A stretch of 64,000 bases of DNA from Marinobacterium ramblicola (GTDB lineage Bacteria > Pseudomonadota > Gammaproteobacteria > Pseudomonadales > Balneatricaceae). The stretch lies in contig NZ_JAHREP010000013.1 in the NCBI RefSeq assembly GCF_019084545.1, positions 1 to 64,000 of the forward strand. Reading direction: 5' to 3'. Made by a program: the position numbers and the translations under genes. Below are positions 35,485-43,725 of the stretch, one piece after another; positions within the stretch are counted from its first letter, which is position 1; every line of letters starts with the position of its first letter. Below the pieces are notes generated by a model. The model saw nothing but the letters and a program-made list of their open reading frames with translations, made no database searches and was not told where the DNA came from.

Positions 35485-36843
35485 ATGGAACAGATACCCG
35501 TTGTGCAAGACTACACACCGCCCTTTGCCCGCGACGGCAAATTCCACATCCGTCTTACCGAAGGGCGGTTTCAAAACCTGCGCCGCCTGAGCAGCTGGCC
35601 GATGATCGCACTGTTTTTCGGCCTGGTCTGGATCCAGGTGGACGGCCAACCCTGGCTGCTGTTCTCCTTCGCCCAGCGCAAGATCATCCTGTTCGGCAAC
35701 GCACTCTCCTGGCACGACCTGCCGCTGCTGGCCGGGTTGATGATTGCCGGCGCCTGCCTGCTGTTCTTCATGGCCGTGGCCTGGGGGCGGGTCTGGTGCG
35801 GCTTCGCCTGCCCCCAGAGTATCTGGACCTGGTTGTTTATCCGCATCGAGGATTTCACCGAGGGACGTGCCGGCATCCGGGCACGTCAGGAGGGAGAGCC
35901 GCTGAACGCCGAACGTCTGCTACGCCGCATCGCCAAGCACCTGCTGTGGATCGCCCTCGCCACACTGACCGCCGCCACCTTTACCGGGTACTTCATTCCC
36001 ATTCGTGAGATCGTCTCGGATGCCGCACAGCTAGAGCTGTCGACGGCGATCACCGGCTGGCTGGTGATCATGGCCGGGCTGACCTATGCCAACGCAGGTC
36101 TCGTGCGGGAAAAGATCTGTCTGCACGCCTGCCCCTACTCCCGTTTCCAGGGCGTGATGTTCGACCGGGACACCCGCACCGTCACTTACGACGCCGGGCG
36201 CGGCGAGCCTCGCGCCAACAAGCGCAATGCCGACACCAACAGCGGCGACTGCGTCGATTGTGGCCTCTGTGTCCAGGTGTGCCCCACCGGTATCGATATC
36301 CGAGACGGCCTTCAGGCGGCCTGTATCGATTGTGCCGCCTGCATCGACGCCTGCGATAGCGTGATGGACAAGTTAACGCGCCCCACCGGCTTGATCCGCT
36401 TCACTTCCGAAGCGCAACTGGAAAACAAACCTTCGCCGCTTTTGCGCCCCCGACTTGCCGGTTACGGCGCCGTGATGGTTGTCGCGTTCAGTGCCGTACT
36501 TTACGGCTTCACCGGCACTACCGACCTGCTGATCGAGGTGCGGAGAGATCGCGGAGCACTCTTTACCCAGCTTGATGAGCAGTGGATCTGCAACAACTAC
36601 CGCGTCAAGGTCGAGGGTTTCGATCCTGCCGAAGCGTCGGTCCGCGTCTCCGTTGCCGGTGCGGGTATGTTCGAACTTTTCGGCCCGGCCGATATCGACC
36701 TGAGCGAGAACAACTCCACCTGGCTGCCCTATCGAGTCTGCGGTCAGGACATTACCTCACCAAAGACGAAGCTGACGTTCAGCTTCCAGGGTAACGAGGT
36801 CAGTGCATCGAAGGAAACGACCTTCCTTGCCAGGTCGATCTGA
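35485..36843 (+). CDS. ccoG: Cytochrome c oxidase accessory protein CcoG
   Basis: 452 residues. Membrane-bound ferredoxin-like protein with about five TM helices, the motif GRVWCGFACPQSIWTW near residue 98 and two cysteine clusters CVDCGLCVQVCPTG and CIDCAACIDACD near residues 255-295 for [4Fe-4S] centres, then a C-terminal IgG-like domain. CcoG takes part in copper delivery and assembly of cbb3-type oxidase. The ccoNOPQ and ccoS genes are not adjacent, so it is an isolated copy in the window. Confidence 0.93.
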   Translation: MEQIPVVQDYTPPFARDGKFHIRLTEGRFQNLRRLSSWPMIALFFGLVWIQVDGQPWLLFSFAQRKIILFGNALSWHDLPLLAGLMIAGACLLFFMAVAWGRVWCGFACPQSIWTWLFIRIEDFTEGRAGIRARQEGEPLNAERLLRRIAKHLLWIALATLTAATFTGYFIPIREIVSDAAQLELSTAITGWLVIMAGLTYANAGLVREKICLHACPYSRFQGVMFDRDTRTVTYDAGRGEPRANKRNADTNSGDCVDCGLCVQVCPTGIDIRDGLQAACIDCAACIDACDSVMDKLTRPTGLIRFTSEAQLENKPSPLLRPRLAGYGAVMVVAFSAVLYGFTGTTDLLIEVRRDRGALFTQLDEQWICNNYRVKVEGFDPAEASVRVSVAGAGMFELFGPADIDLSENNSTWLPYRVCGQDITSPKTKLTFSFQGNEVSASKETTFLARSI

Positions 36844-36893
36844 TTCATACAGGAGTTTGTATGCAAGACATGGCTCTCGGGCTGGCCAGCCAG

Positions 36894-36920
36894 ACAAAAA
36901 AGCCGGCTCTTGAGCCGGCA
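36894..36920 (-). terminator. Terminator belonging to the truncated TRAP permease
   Basis: GCCGGCTC (36902-36909) and GAGCCGGC (36912-36919) form a perfect 8-bp stem with an AAAAAA run on the upper strand at 36896-36901, which is a U-run on the minus-strand transcript. It lies 27 bases after the relic's stop codon and appears to be its retained native terminator. Confidence 0.82.
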
Positions 36921-36946
36921 ACGGAGGTGAGACAAGCACTACGCCT

Positions 36947-37150
36947 CTATCGGAACCACAGCGCCGTTGCAGGCACATATGTCACCACGATCAACGTGAC
37001 AAACATCGCCAGAATGAACCACTTGCAGTAACGCATCACATGGTCGACACGCACGTTTGCGGTCGAGCACACGGTCAACAGAACCGAGGCAACCGGTGGT
37101 GTCTGCTGACCGATACCCATGTTAAGACAGACAATGACTGCGCTTCGATC
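36947..37150 (-). pseudogene. 3' remnant of a TRAP transporter large permease (DctM-like)
   Basis: About 67 codons survive. The readable part is AVIVCLNMGIGQQTPPVASVLL ... VDHVMRYCKWFILAMFVTLIVVTY, the end of a DctM permease (GIG..TPPVA followed by the last membrane helix), finishing with a normal stop and its own terminator. Upstream of about 37150 the frame no longer resembles a permease; it is the antisense of another broken gene. There is no start or ribosome site, so this is a 5'-deleted relic. Confidence 0.72.
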
Positions 37151-37417
37151 GACGCACTGGTTGCGGGCCTCGAATCCGAGCAACTGTGGATAAAGCTGTC
37201 CGGGCCTTACCGTTTCAAAGCAGACTCGGCTCCTCTGGCTGCTCGATTCGCAGCCACAGCCCCTGATCGCCTCCTCTGGGGTAGTGATTTCCCTTGGACA
37301 CAGCACGAAGCCGGACGCACCTATACAGGGTGTATAAACCTGCTGCGCGATTGGCTTGGTGACGGTGCCGACAAAGTACTGAGCAAGAACGCTGCAAAAT
37401 GCTTTAGCTTCGACTGA
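37131..37417 (+). pseudogene. 3' remnant of an amidohydrolase (PDC-hydrolase-like)
   Basis: About 95 codons of the C-terminal part of an amidohydrolase-2 family enzyme: LWIKLSGPYRF, then APDRLLWGSDFPWTQHE with the conserved WGSDFPW containing the metal-binding Asp, ending LSKNAAKCFSFD and a stop. Relatives include 2-pyrone-4,6-dicarboxylate lactonase. The N-terminal barrel and its HxH metal motif are absent; upstream sequence is the antisense of the TRAP relic. It is therefore not a working gene. Confidence 0.72.
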
Positions 37418-37434
37418 CTAGCAGTACGTATGAC

Positions 37435-38451
37435 TTAATCGCGCTCTCCAGCACCGGCCGCCTTGAAGAGCAACGGCAACGCAAAGCACATGAGCAGGAC
37501 TCGTATTAGCTGATGGGTAGCCACGAACACAGGATCAACATCGGTGCTGAAGGCGATCGCCACCATCACTTCAATCCCGCCTGGCATGTACGCCAACAGC
37601 GCTTGAAGCAGGGGTACCCCTGCCCCCCAATACAGCGCGAATGCGAATATGCCACTCACGGCCAGCCCCAGCGCCAGACCGCCAAAAGCCCCCTTTAACG
37701 TTCCCTTCAACAGACCCAGATCAAGATCGGCCATACGAACAGCCGTGGCCGTACCCAGGACGACCAGCACCATTCGGAACCATTCCGGGGGAATGTGAAA
37801 CCCCATACCGAAGACAAACTTAACGACCAGGGACCACAGCATCGCACCGACCAGCATGCCCGCCGGCACACGCAGTTTGACAGCCCCCCACCCGGTAAGG
37901 CCGGCACCCAGAAATACCAGCAACAGCTCCCGGCCCGGTATGTCATCTACCGCGCCGGCCGACACCTGACGATCGACAATCGGGAAGAGCAGAGGAAGTG
38001 CAGAGACAAGAAAGAAAAGCCGCACGCTGTGGACAAGCGCGATTCGCTTTACGCTGAGGTTCGCTTGGGCCGCGAATATCAGGACTACAGCCAAGTTACC
38101 GGGGATCGAGCATAAAAGCGCATCGCTTGGACTCCACTGGCAGCGATAGCGATAAAACCCGAAGAGCATAGCCAGCAGCACGCCAAGCATCATCACCATC
38201 CACCCGATGGAGAGGCTCCAGTCTTTTAAATGAACAAAAAAATCCGCCTCGACACTTGAGGCAATGGATACCCCCATAAACAGGGAGATAAACGTGGTCG
38301 TACGTGCAGGCATGAAAACGGGCACTTTTGCCCATATCGCCAAAAGCACACCAATCATTGCACCAACCAACCAGGGAGATGGCAGCCCGATCAGGTTAGC
38401 AATCCAAGCTCCTGCCACGCCAATGGCAAGCGTCCACATCACTTTCAGCAT
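37435..38451 (-). CDS. AbrB/AmoA-type membrane protein (PF05145 family), second copy
   Basis: 338 residues, about 10 TM helices. NLIGLPSPWLVGAMIGVLL near residue 20, LLCSIPGNLAVVLIFAAQAN near 112 and LLAYMPGGIEVMVAIAFSTDVDP near 290 are the family's repeated blocks. It lies just downstream of tctCBA beyond a terminator, so it is expressed from read-through or its own promoter. The transcript would run into the relic region. It differs clearly in sequence from the copy at 29053. A transport role for organic acids is an inference from the TTT neighbours. Confidence 0.8.
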   Translation of the reverse strand: MLKVMWTLAIGVAGAWIANLIGLPSPWLVGAMIGVLLAIWAKVPVFMPARTTTFISLFMGVSIASSVEADFFVHLKDWSLSIGWMVMMLGVLLAMLFGFYRYRCQWSPSDALLCSIPGNLAVVLIFAAQANLSVKRIALVHSVRLFFLVSALPLLFPIVDRQVSAGAVDDIPGRELLLVFLGAGLTGWGAVKLRVPAGMLVGAMLWSLVVKFVFGMGFHIPPEWFRMVLVVLGTATAVRMADLDLGLLKGTLKGAFGGLALGLAVSGIFAFALYWGAGVPLLQALLAYMPGGIEVMVAIAFSTDVDPVFVATHQLIRVLLMCFALPLLFKAAGAGERD

Positions 38452-38461
38452 AGCGTGCCCT

Positions 38462-38500
38462 AAAAAGCAAGGGCGGCCCCACCCTGGTGGGACTGCCCTT
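38462..38500 (-). terminator. Rho-independent terminator after tctCBA
   Basis: AAGGGC (38469-38474) pairs with GCCCTT (38495-38500) and CCCACC with GGTGGG inside, separated by a 3x3 internal loop. On the minus strand the stem is followed by a T-run (38466-38462). It separates tctA from the downstream AbrB-type gene. Confidence 0.8.
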
Positions 38501-38524
38501 AACGGTGCCCGTGTGTAATCAGGT

Positions 38525-40051
38525 TCAGTCGTCTAACTCAGCCTGCAACTGAGCCGTACGCCCCTTTCCTTTGATTCGCTTGAGCAGGAAAGGCAATACA
38601 AGTGCCAACACCGAAGCAATGGCCAAGCCAATGGTAATGTTGCCGCTCAGCAGTATCGACCAATCCCCGCCACTCATGGACAGACTGCGGCGCAGGTTTT
38701 CCTCAAGCACTTCACCTAACACCAGGCCCAGAATCACCGGCGCGAGCGAGAAATGGAGTTTGCGCAGAATGAATCCGAAAATACCCAGAATCACCATGAA
38801 AAACAGGTCAAAGCTGTCCCCGTGAATGGAATATATGCCTACGAATGTGAGCATAACGATCACAGGGATCAGATAGGACTGACGAATCGACAGCAGTCGG
38901 ACAAACACACCAATCAACGGCAGGTTCAGGACCAGCAGCGCAATATTGCCCAAGAACATGGACGCAATCAGGCCCCAGGCGATTTCAGGCTTCTGTTCAA
39001 ACAGCAAGGGCCCCGGCGTGATGTTGAACATCAACAGAGCGCCCAGAAGAATCGCGGTCGTGCCGCTGCCTGGAATACCCAGGGTCAACATCGGCACCAT
39101 CGCACCCGCGGCGGATGCGTTATTGGCAGCCTCGGGGGCAGCCAAACCGCGTATATCCCCCTTGCCGAACTCGTCGCTATCCCCCTCTGCCATCCGTTTC
39201 TCTGTACCGTAGGCCACAGCGCTCGCGATTGAGGCTCCAGTACCAGGCAATACGCCGATAAAGAATCCGATCACGGTAGCACGCAGGATAACCCAGCGAA
39301 CCTTCACAATATCGGCGAACGTTACAAAGCTCTTGCCGACCGGGGTCACCTTCAGGTCGTTGTTGACCCATTGCTCCAGCAACACCAGCACTTCACTGAT
39401 GGCGAACACACCAATGACCACCACGAGGAAATCCACGCCGTCGAAAAAGTTCGGTATGTCCATCGTGAAACGTAGAACACCTGTGCCTGAATCAACACCG
39501 ACGGTCGCCAGAACCAAACCGATCAACGTACCAATCAGCGTTTTAATCGGTCGACTACCCACCATGGTGGCCAGACAGGTAAATGCAAACACCATCAACA
39601 TCACGTATTCGGTGGGGCCAAAACGTATTGCAAGCTCACTCAGCAACGGCGCCATGATGACCATCATCAGCAAAGCACCCATGCTGCCCGCGAAGGATGA
39701 GACCGCCGAGATTGCAAGTGCTCGTCCACCCTCACCGCGCTTGGACATCGGATAGCCGTCGAGCGTCGTCATGATCGCACCGGCATCACCCGGCACATTC
39801 AACAAAATACTCGAGATACGGCCACCGTACTCAGCCCCGTAGTAAACGCCGGCCAACAAAATCAGCGCCGATTCCGGGGGCAGGCCAATTGAATAAGCCA
39901 GCGGCAAGAGTATTGCCACACCATTGATCGGGCCGATACCCGGCAGCGATCCAATCAGCGTACCGGTAAAGCAGCCGAACAATACAAGAAACAGGTTCAG
40001 AGGGGTAAAAGCCACCGAGAAGCCGGTAGCCAAAGCAGATAAAACTTCCAT
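38525..40051 (-). CDS. tctA: Tripartite tricarboxylate transporter, large membrane subunit TctA (second system)
   Basis: 508 residues, about 12 TM segments. Motifs: GTLIGSLPGIGPINGVAILLPLAY near residue 32, YYGAEYGGRISSILLNVPGDAGAI near 70, GVLPGTGASIASAVAYGTEKR and GAMVPMLTLGIPGSGTTAILLGALL. GGAGG lies seven bases before the ATG and the gene is three bases from tctB. It forms the channel of a complete TctCBA importer encoded as one operon under the divergent TctDE-like system. Confidence 0.94.
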   Translation of the reverse strand: MEVLSALATGFSVAFTPLNLFLVLFGCFTGTLIGSLPGIGPINGVAILLPLAYSIGLPPESALILLAGVYYGAEYGGRISSILLNVPGDAGAIMTTLDGYPMSKRGEGGRALAISAVSSFAGSMGALLMMVIMAPLLSELAIRFGPTEYVMLMVFAFTCLATMVGSRPIKTLIGTLIGLVLATVGVDSGTGVLRFTMDIPNFFDGVDFLVVVIGVFAISEVLVLLEQWVNNDLKVTPVGKSFVTFADIVKVRWVILRATVIGFFIGVLPGTGASIASAVAYGTEKRMAEGDSDEFGKGDIRGLAAPEAANNASAAGAMVPMLTLGIPGSGTTAILLGALLMFNITPGPLLFEQKPEIAWGLIASMFLGNIALLVLNLPLIGVFVRLLSIRQSYLIPVIVMLTFVGIYSIHGDSFDLFFMVILGIFGFILRKLHFSLAPVILGLVLGEVLEENLRRSLSMSGGDWSILLSGNITIGLAIASVLALVLPFLLKRIKGKGRTAQLQAELDD

Positions 40052-40054
40052 CGG

Positions 40055-40501
40055 TCAGCCTCCAAAAACGGTCCCTACCGGCACGTTCAATTGCAACAAA
40101 TCGGTCAGTAGGAAGAAGGACATCACACTCATGACCAAGGCGTAGACACCCGCTTTAATCGGCTTTTCACCAAACAGCCATGAGAAGACGCCACCGACTA
40201 TCGCTGTTGCGATAATGAAACCCAACGGCTCGTAGATGAAGGCGTAGCCATACATCAACACCAACGCGCCACCAAGCCTCAAGACGACCTCTTTGGTCGG
40301 TTTCCAGTCATCAGCACTTGGCCTGATCATCAACCAAACGGCTGCAACCGCTAACAAAGCAGACAGAATGTAGGGAAAAGCCTTTGGGCCCAAAGGCTCA
40401 TACTGGAAAGGCACATCGAACTGGGCTGCTGCCCAGGCGATAAGCCCGGACAGCAACAACAGTGCACCTGCAAAAATGCGATCGTACACGGCGGGCCTCA
40501 C
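40055..40501 (-). CDS. tctB: Tripartite tricarboxylate transporter, small membrane subunit TctB (second system)
   Basis: 148 residues with four TM segments (IFAGALLLLSGLIAWAAAQF, AFPYILSALLAVAAVWLMI and two C-terminal helices). The GPKAFPYILSALL block is typical of TctB. A GTG at 40501 directly abuts the tctC stop; another GTG at 40489 has GAGG just upstream and would start VYDRIFAG, nearer to the usual TctB start, so the true start may be 40489. Confidence 0.87.
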   Translation of the reverse strand: MRPAVYDRIFAGALLLLSGLIAWAAAQFDVPFQYEPLGPKAFPYILSALLAVAAVWLMIRPSADDWKPTKEVVLRLGGALVLMYGYAFIYEPLGFIIATAIVGGVFSWLFGEKPIKAGVYALVMSVMSFFLLTDLLQLNVPVGTVFGG

Positions 40502-41479
40502 TTAATTAATAAGACCAGCTTCTTTGGCAAGTTCACGCATTAGATTGACGCGCTTTTTCACATCGGCATCAAAGGCTTCGCCAGCCGACTTGTAGGGCAC
40601 CAGCCCCTTGTCTTCGACAGTCTTCAGGAAGATCCTGTTTTCATACGCCTTATTGAAGGTATCGGTCCAATAAGCATAGGCCTCATCACTGACATCCGGC
40701 CCCAGGTAAAATCCGCGCAGAATCGCCCACTCGGCATCGTATCCCTGCTCGGCAGCCGTCGGGATATCCTTGAACTCACCCTCGAGTCGGTGATCGGACA
40801 TGACCGCCAGCACCTTCATGCGCCCAGCTTCCAACTGCCCTTTCATCTCCCCCATATCACCGGGGTAGACTTTGATGTGACCGCCCATCAGCGCAGCAAT
40901 GGCTTCACCGCCGCCTTCATACGCCACATAGCGCATCTTCTTGGGATCCACACCGGCCGACTTCATCAGGATGGCGGCTTTCATCCAGTCCTGGCTGCCA
41001 ACACCGCCACCGGCCCCCAGCACGAAGCCACTCGGGTCCGCTTTGATCGCTTCAACCAATTCACCCAGCGTATTCCAGGGCGCGTCAGACTTAACAATAA
41101 CCGCGCCGTAGTCGACACCGGCCGCGCCGACCCAACGCGCGTCATTTTCGTCCAGCTGCTTACCCCACTTGCCTTGAGCCAGGTTCAACAGTGAGCCCGA
41201 GCTGAAGGCGACCAGCGCATCGCCATCATCACGACGGTTCGAGTTGATATGGTTGTACGCTACAGCGCCCACACCACCCGGCATAAACGTGACCGCCATC
41301 GGCGAAGGCAGCAGGCCCGCATCACCAAAACCGTTCGAGGCGATACGGCAGGTAAGGTCAAAGCCACCGCCTGGCTTGGCAGGAGCGATACATTCAGGCT
41401 TATCGGGCTCGAAGGCAAAAGCAGACAGAGAGGAGGCAAGGCCAAGGGCCACCAGCAGGGTACGCGTCGTATGCTTCAT
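40502..41479 (-). CDS. tctC: Tripartite tricarboxylate transporter substrate-binding protein (TctC, second system)
   Basis: 325 residues from the ATG at 41479, with GGAG nine bases upstream. A Sec signal peptide (MKHTTRTLLVALGLASSLSAFAF) is followed by PECIAPAKPGGGFDLTCRIA, the citrate/tricarboxylate-type TctC start rather than the generic Bug type. GAGGGVGSQDWMKAA and PGDMGEMKGQLEAG are later conserved regions. First gene of tctCBA, divergent from the response regulator. Citrate or a related tricarboxylate is a reasonable guess. Confidence 0.92.
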   Translation of the reverse strand: MKHTTRTLLVALGLASSLSAFAFEPDKPECIAPAKPGGGFDLTCRIASNGFGDAGLLPSPMAVTFMPGGVGAVAYNHINSNRRDDGDALVAFSSGSLLNLAQGKWGKQLDENDARWVGAAGVDYGAVIVKSDAPWNTLGELVEAIKADPSGFVLGAGGGVGSQDWMKAAILMKSAGVDPKKMRYVAYEGGGEAIAALMGGHIKVYPGDMGEMKGQLEAGRMKVLAVMSDHRLEGEFKDIPTAAEQGYDAEWAILRGFYLGPDVSDEAYAYWTDTFNKAYENRIFLKTVEDKGLVPYKSAGEAFDADVKKRVNLMRELAKEAGLIN

Positions 41480-41678
41480 ACGAATAAACTCCACATCTTG
41501 TTGTTGTAATGTTCACCCTTTGGGATTGGGCGTCAGTGGAGAGTAAATGCTGAAACTGACCTGAACCTGACACAGCGGCGATTTAAAACTCTTTCCCCTA
41601 CTTTTTCGTAACGACCTAGACATCCTTAGGCAGTTCGCATTAACTGAATAGGTTGGATCCCGGACCTACACCCACGTT
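41480..41678. promoter_or_regulatory. Divergent tctC / tctD control region
   Basis: 199 bases between the transporter operon and its probable regulator. Three spaced copies of a TGA-containing element (GCTGAAACTGACCTGAACCTGAC, about 41548-41570) resemble the direct repeats bound by OmpR-type regulators. No strong -35/-10 pair is evident. Confidence 0.4.
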
Positions 41679-42347
41679 ATGCGCATTCTGCTAATTGAAG
41701 ACAACACCGAACTGGCCAATGCCATAAGTGAGTATTTCGGCCATATTGGGCACCCGCTGGACTGGTGTGAATCGGCTGAGTCTGCTGAGAAACTCCTTGC
41801 CTATCAAAGCTTCGACATGTTGATTCTCGACATCAACCTGCCAGGCAAGAGCGGCTTTCAGTTGCTGAAACAGCTTCGCGCTCAAAGCGACGAGATTCCC
41901 GTTCTGGTTCTGACCGCCAGAGCCGAAGTCGATGATCGGGTCAGTGCTCTGGATATTGGCGCCGACGACTACATGGTCAAGCCTTTCGATTTCAGGGAAC
42001 TGGCCGCCCGCTGTCGCGCCTTACTGCGTCGCGAACGCGGGAATGCCAGCAACCAGATCGTCTGCGGCAACCTGACCTACGATGCGTCAACCGCGGCCGT
42101 CACCCTGCATGGCGCACAGATCGATCTTCGCCACCGCGAGATACAGCTTTTAGAACTGCTGCTGAACAACCTCGACCATGTACTAACCAAAGAACAGATC
42201 GCAGACCGCTTGTACCGTTTTGATGAGGCGTACACGCCGAATGCGATCGAACAGGTGCTGACCCGCCTGCGCAAGAAACTTGCGGGATCATCGCTGCATA
42301 TAAAAACCATTCGCGGACTCGGCTATCTTGCCCATGTGGATGATTAG
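41679..42347 (+). CDS. tctD: OmpR-family response regulator (TctD-like)
   Basis: 222 residues. Receiver domain residues ~1-115 with phospho-acceptor D51 (LILDINLPGKSG), acidic pair E7-D8 and the conserved Lys in YMVKPFDFRE. The C-terminal winged helix covers ~125-220 (LRHREIQLLELLLNNLDHVLTKEQIADRLY). It overlaps the kinase gene and is divergent from tctCBA, the classical arrangement for TctD, which induces the tricarboxylate transporter. Confidence 0.92.
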   Translation: MRILLIEDNTELANAISEYFGHIGHPLDWCESAESAEKLLAYQSFDMLILDINLPGKSGFQLLKQLRAQSDEIPVLVLTARAEVDDRVSALDIGADDYMVKPFDFRELAARCRALLRRERGNASNQIVCGNLTYDASTAAVTLHGAQIDLRHREIQLLELLLNNLDHVLTKEQIADRLYRFDEAYTPNAIEQVLTRLRKKLAGSSLHIKTIRGLGYLAHVDD

Positions 42348-43725
42348 CGGGCGTTATTCGCTACGAAAGCGGCTGCTTTCGGGGACGGCCGGTCTGATGC
42401 TGGGGGTTTTACTGGTGCTCAGTGCCGGCATATGGCAATACGCCAACAGAACCGCCGACATCTCCTATGATCGCCTGCTGACGGGATCCGCATTGGCCAT
42501 CATCGAGCGTATTCGATCGCGCAACGGACAGGTTGAGGTGGACCTGCCCTATGCGGCGCTCGATATCCTCTCGCTAGCCCCCGATGACAAAGTCTATTAC
42601 GTCGTCAGCGGTCCCGATAAACAATATTTGACCGGCTACCGGGACTTCCCGTCGCCGGAACGCTATACGCCGAGCGCCTCGCCTGTCTTCTATAACACCG
42701 ATTATCTCAATGAACCGATCCGCGCCGTTGTAGTATCCAAACGGCTGGATGACCCGGGCGTATCAGGATGGGTAGAGGTGCGTATTGGGCAGAGCCGTAA
42801 CGCCAGAAACTCCCTGTCCAACGAGATTCTCCTGGGCGAGATCGCCGTTCTCGTGCTCGTTATCACACTGGCGTTGGCGAGCCTCGCATTCGGCATAAAC
42901 CGGACACTGTCCCCCCTCAACCAGTTATCACGCACGCTACGTGAACGCAGAGCCGACGAAATGGGACCTCTGCCCGATACCGATATAAAAGAGGTCAAAC
43001 CGCTGATCGCATCCATCGATCAATACCGCACACGCCTGCAGTCCAATCTGGATATGATGCAGGTATTCATTGCGGATGCCTCTCATCAAATTCGAACGGC
43101 ACTCAGCAGCGTTCAAGCACAACTTGATATGGCGGAAATGGAGCATGACAAGGATAAGCTTCAGAATCGATTGGCACTCATACGAAACCAGCACCGCAAG
43201 CTGACCCGACTGACCAGTCAGCTCCTCACCCACGCCCTGGTTGCACACCGACGCGATACCAATCAATTCCAGCCGGTAAAGCTGGACACCCTGCTCAGCG
43301 CCATACTGACATCCGAAGTGCGCGATCATGCCGACTCCAGTATCGAGTTCAACTATTCCAATACCCAGAGGGATCTGACGATCGATGCGGACCCTGTGAG
43401 CCTTAGAGAGTGCCTACGCAACCTGATCGATAATGCGATCAAATACGGGCCCGAAAACAACTCGATAACATTGGGTATCGACGTTGAAGCGGAACAGGTG
43501 AAAATTTTTGTTGAGGACCAGGGCCCCGGCATCCCGGATGAGATGCTTCAACGTGCAGTCTTGCGATTCGAACGAATCGAAACCGGAAAAAACACCCTGG
43601 GCTCAGGGCTTGGGCTGGCTATCGTCAATACGGTAACCGAAGCGCACGGAGGACAGCTCCACCTTAGCAACCGGCAGCCCCAGGGATTAAGGGTCGAACT
43701 GGTATTACCGCGGAGACGGATATGA
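42334..43725 (+). CDS. tctE: Sensor histidine kinase (TctE-like)
   Basis: 463 residues from an ATG at 42334 (another at 42340). TM1 near residues 15-35, a periplasmic sensor domain of about 125 residues, TM2 near 170-190, then HisKA with the phospho-His in DASHQIRTAL, and an HATPase domain (NLIDNAIKYG, EDQGPGIPDE, GSGLGLAIV). The usual Pro after the H-box (RTP) is Ala here. The gene overlaps tctD at its 5' end and the binding-protein gene at its 3' end (ATGA), so the three proteins are made together. Confidence 0.9.
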   Translation: MWMISGRYSLRKRLLSGTAGLMLGVLLVLSAGIWQYANRTADISYDRLLTGSALAIIERIRSRNGQVEVDLPYAALDILSLAPDDKVYYVVSGPDKQYLTGYRDFPSPERYTPSASPVFYNTDYLNEPIRAVVVSKRLDDPGVSGWVEVRIGQSRNARNSLSNEILLGEIAVLVLVITLALASLAFGINRTLSPLNQLSRTLRERRADEMGPLPDTDIKEVKPLIASIDQYRTRLQSNLDMMQVFIADASHQIRTALSSVQAQLDMAEMEHDKDKLQNRLALIRNQHRKLTRLTSQLLTHALVAHRRDTNQFQPVKLDTLLSAILTSEVRDHADSSIEFNYSNTQRDLTIDADPVSLRECLRNLIDNAIKYGPENNSITLGIDVEAEQVKIFVEDQGPGIPDEMLQRAVLRFERIETGKNTLGSGLGLAIVNTVTEAHGGQLHLSNRQPQGLRVELVLPRRRI

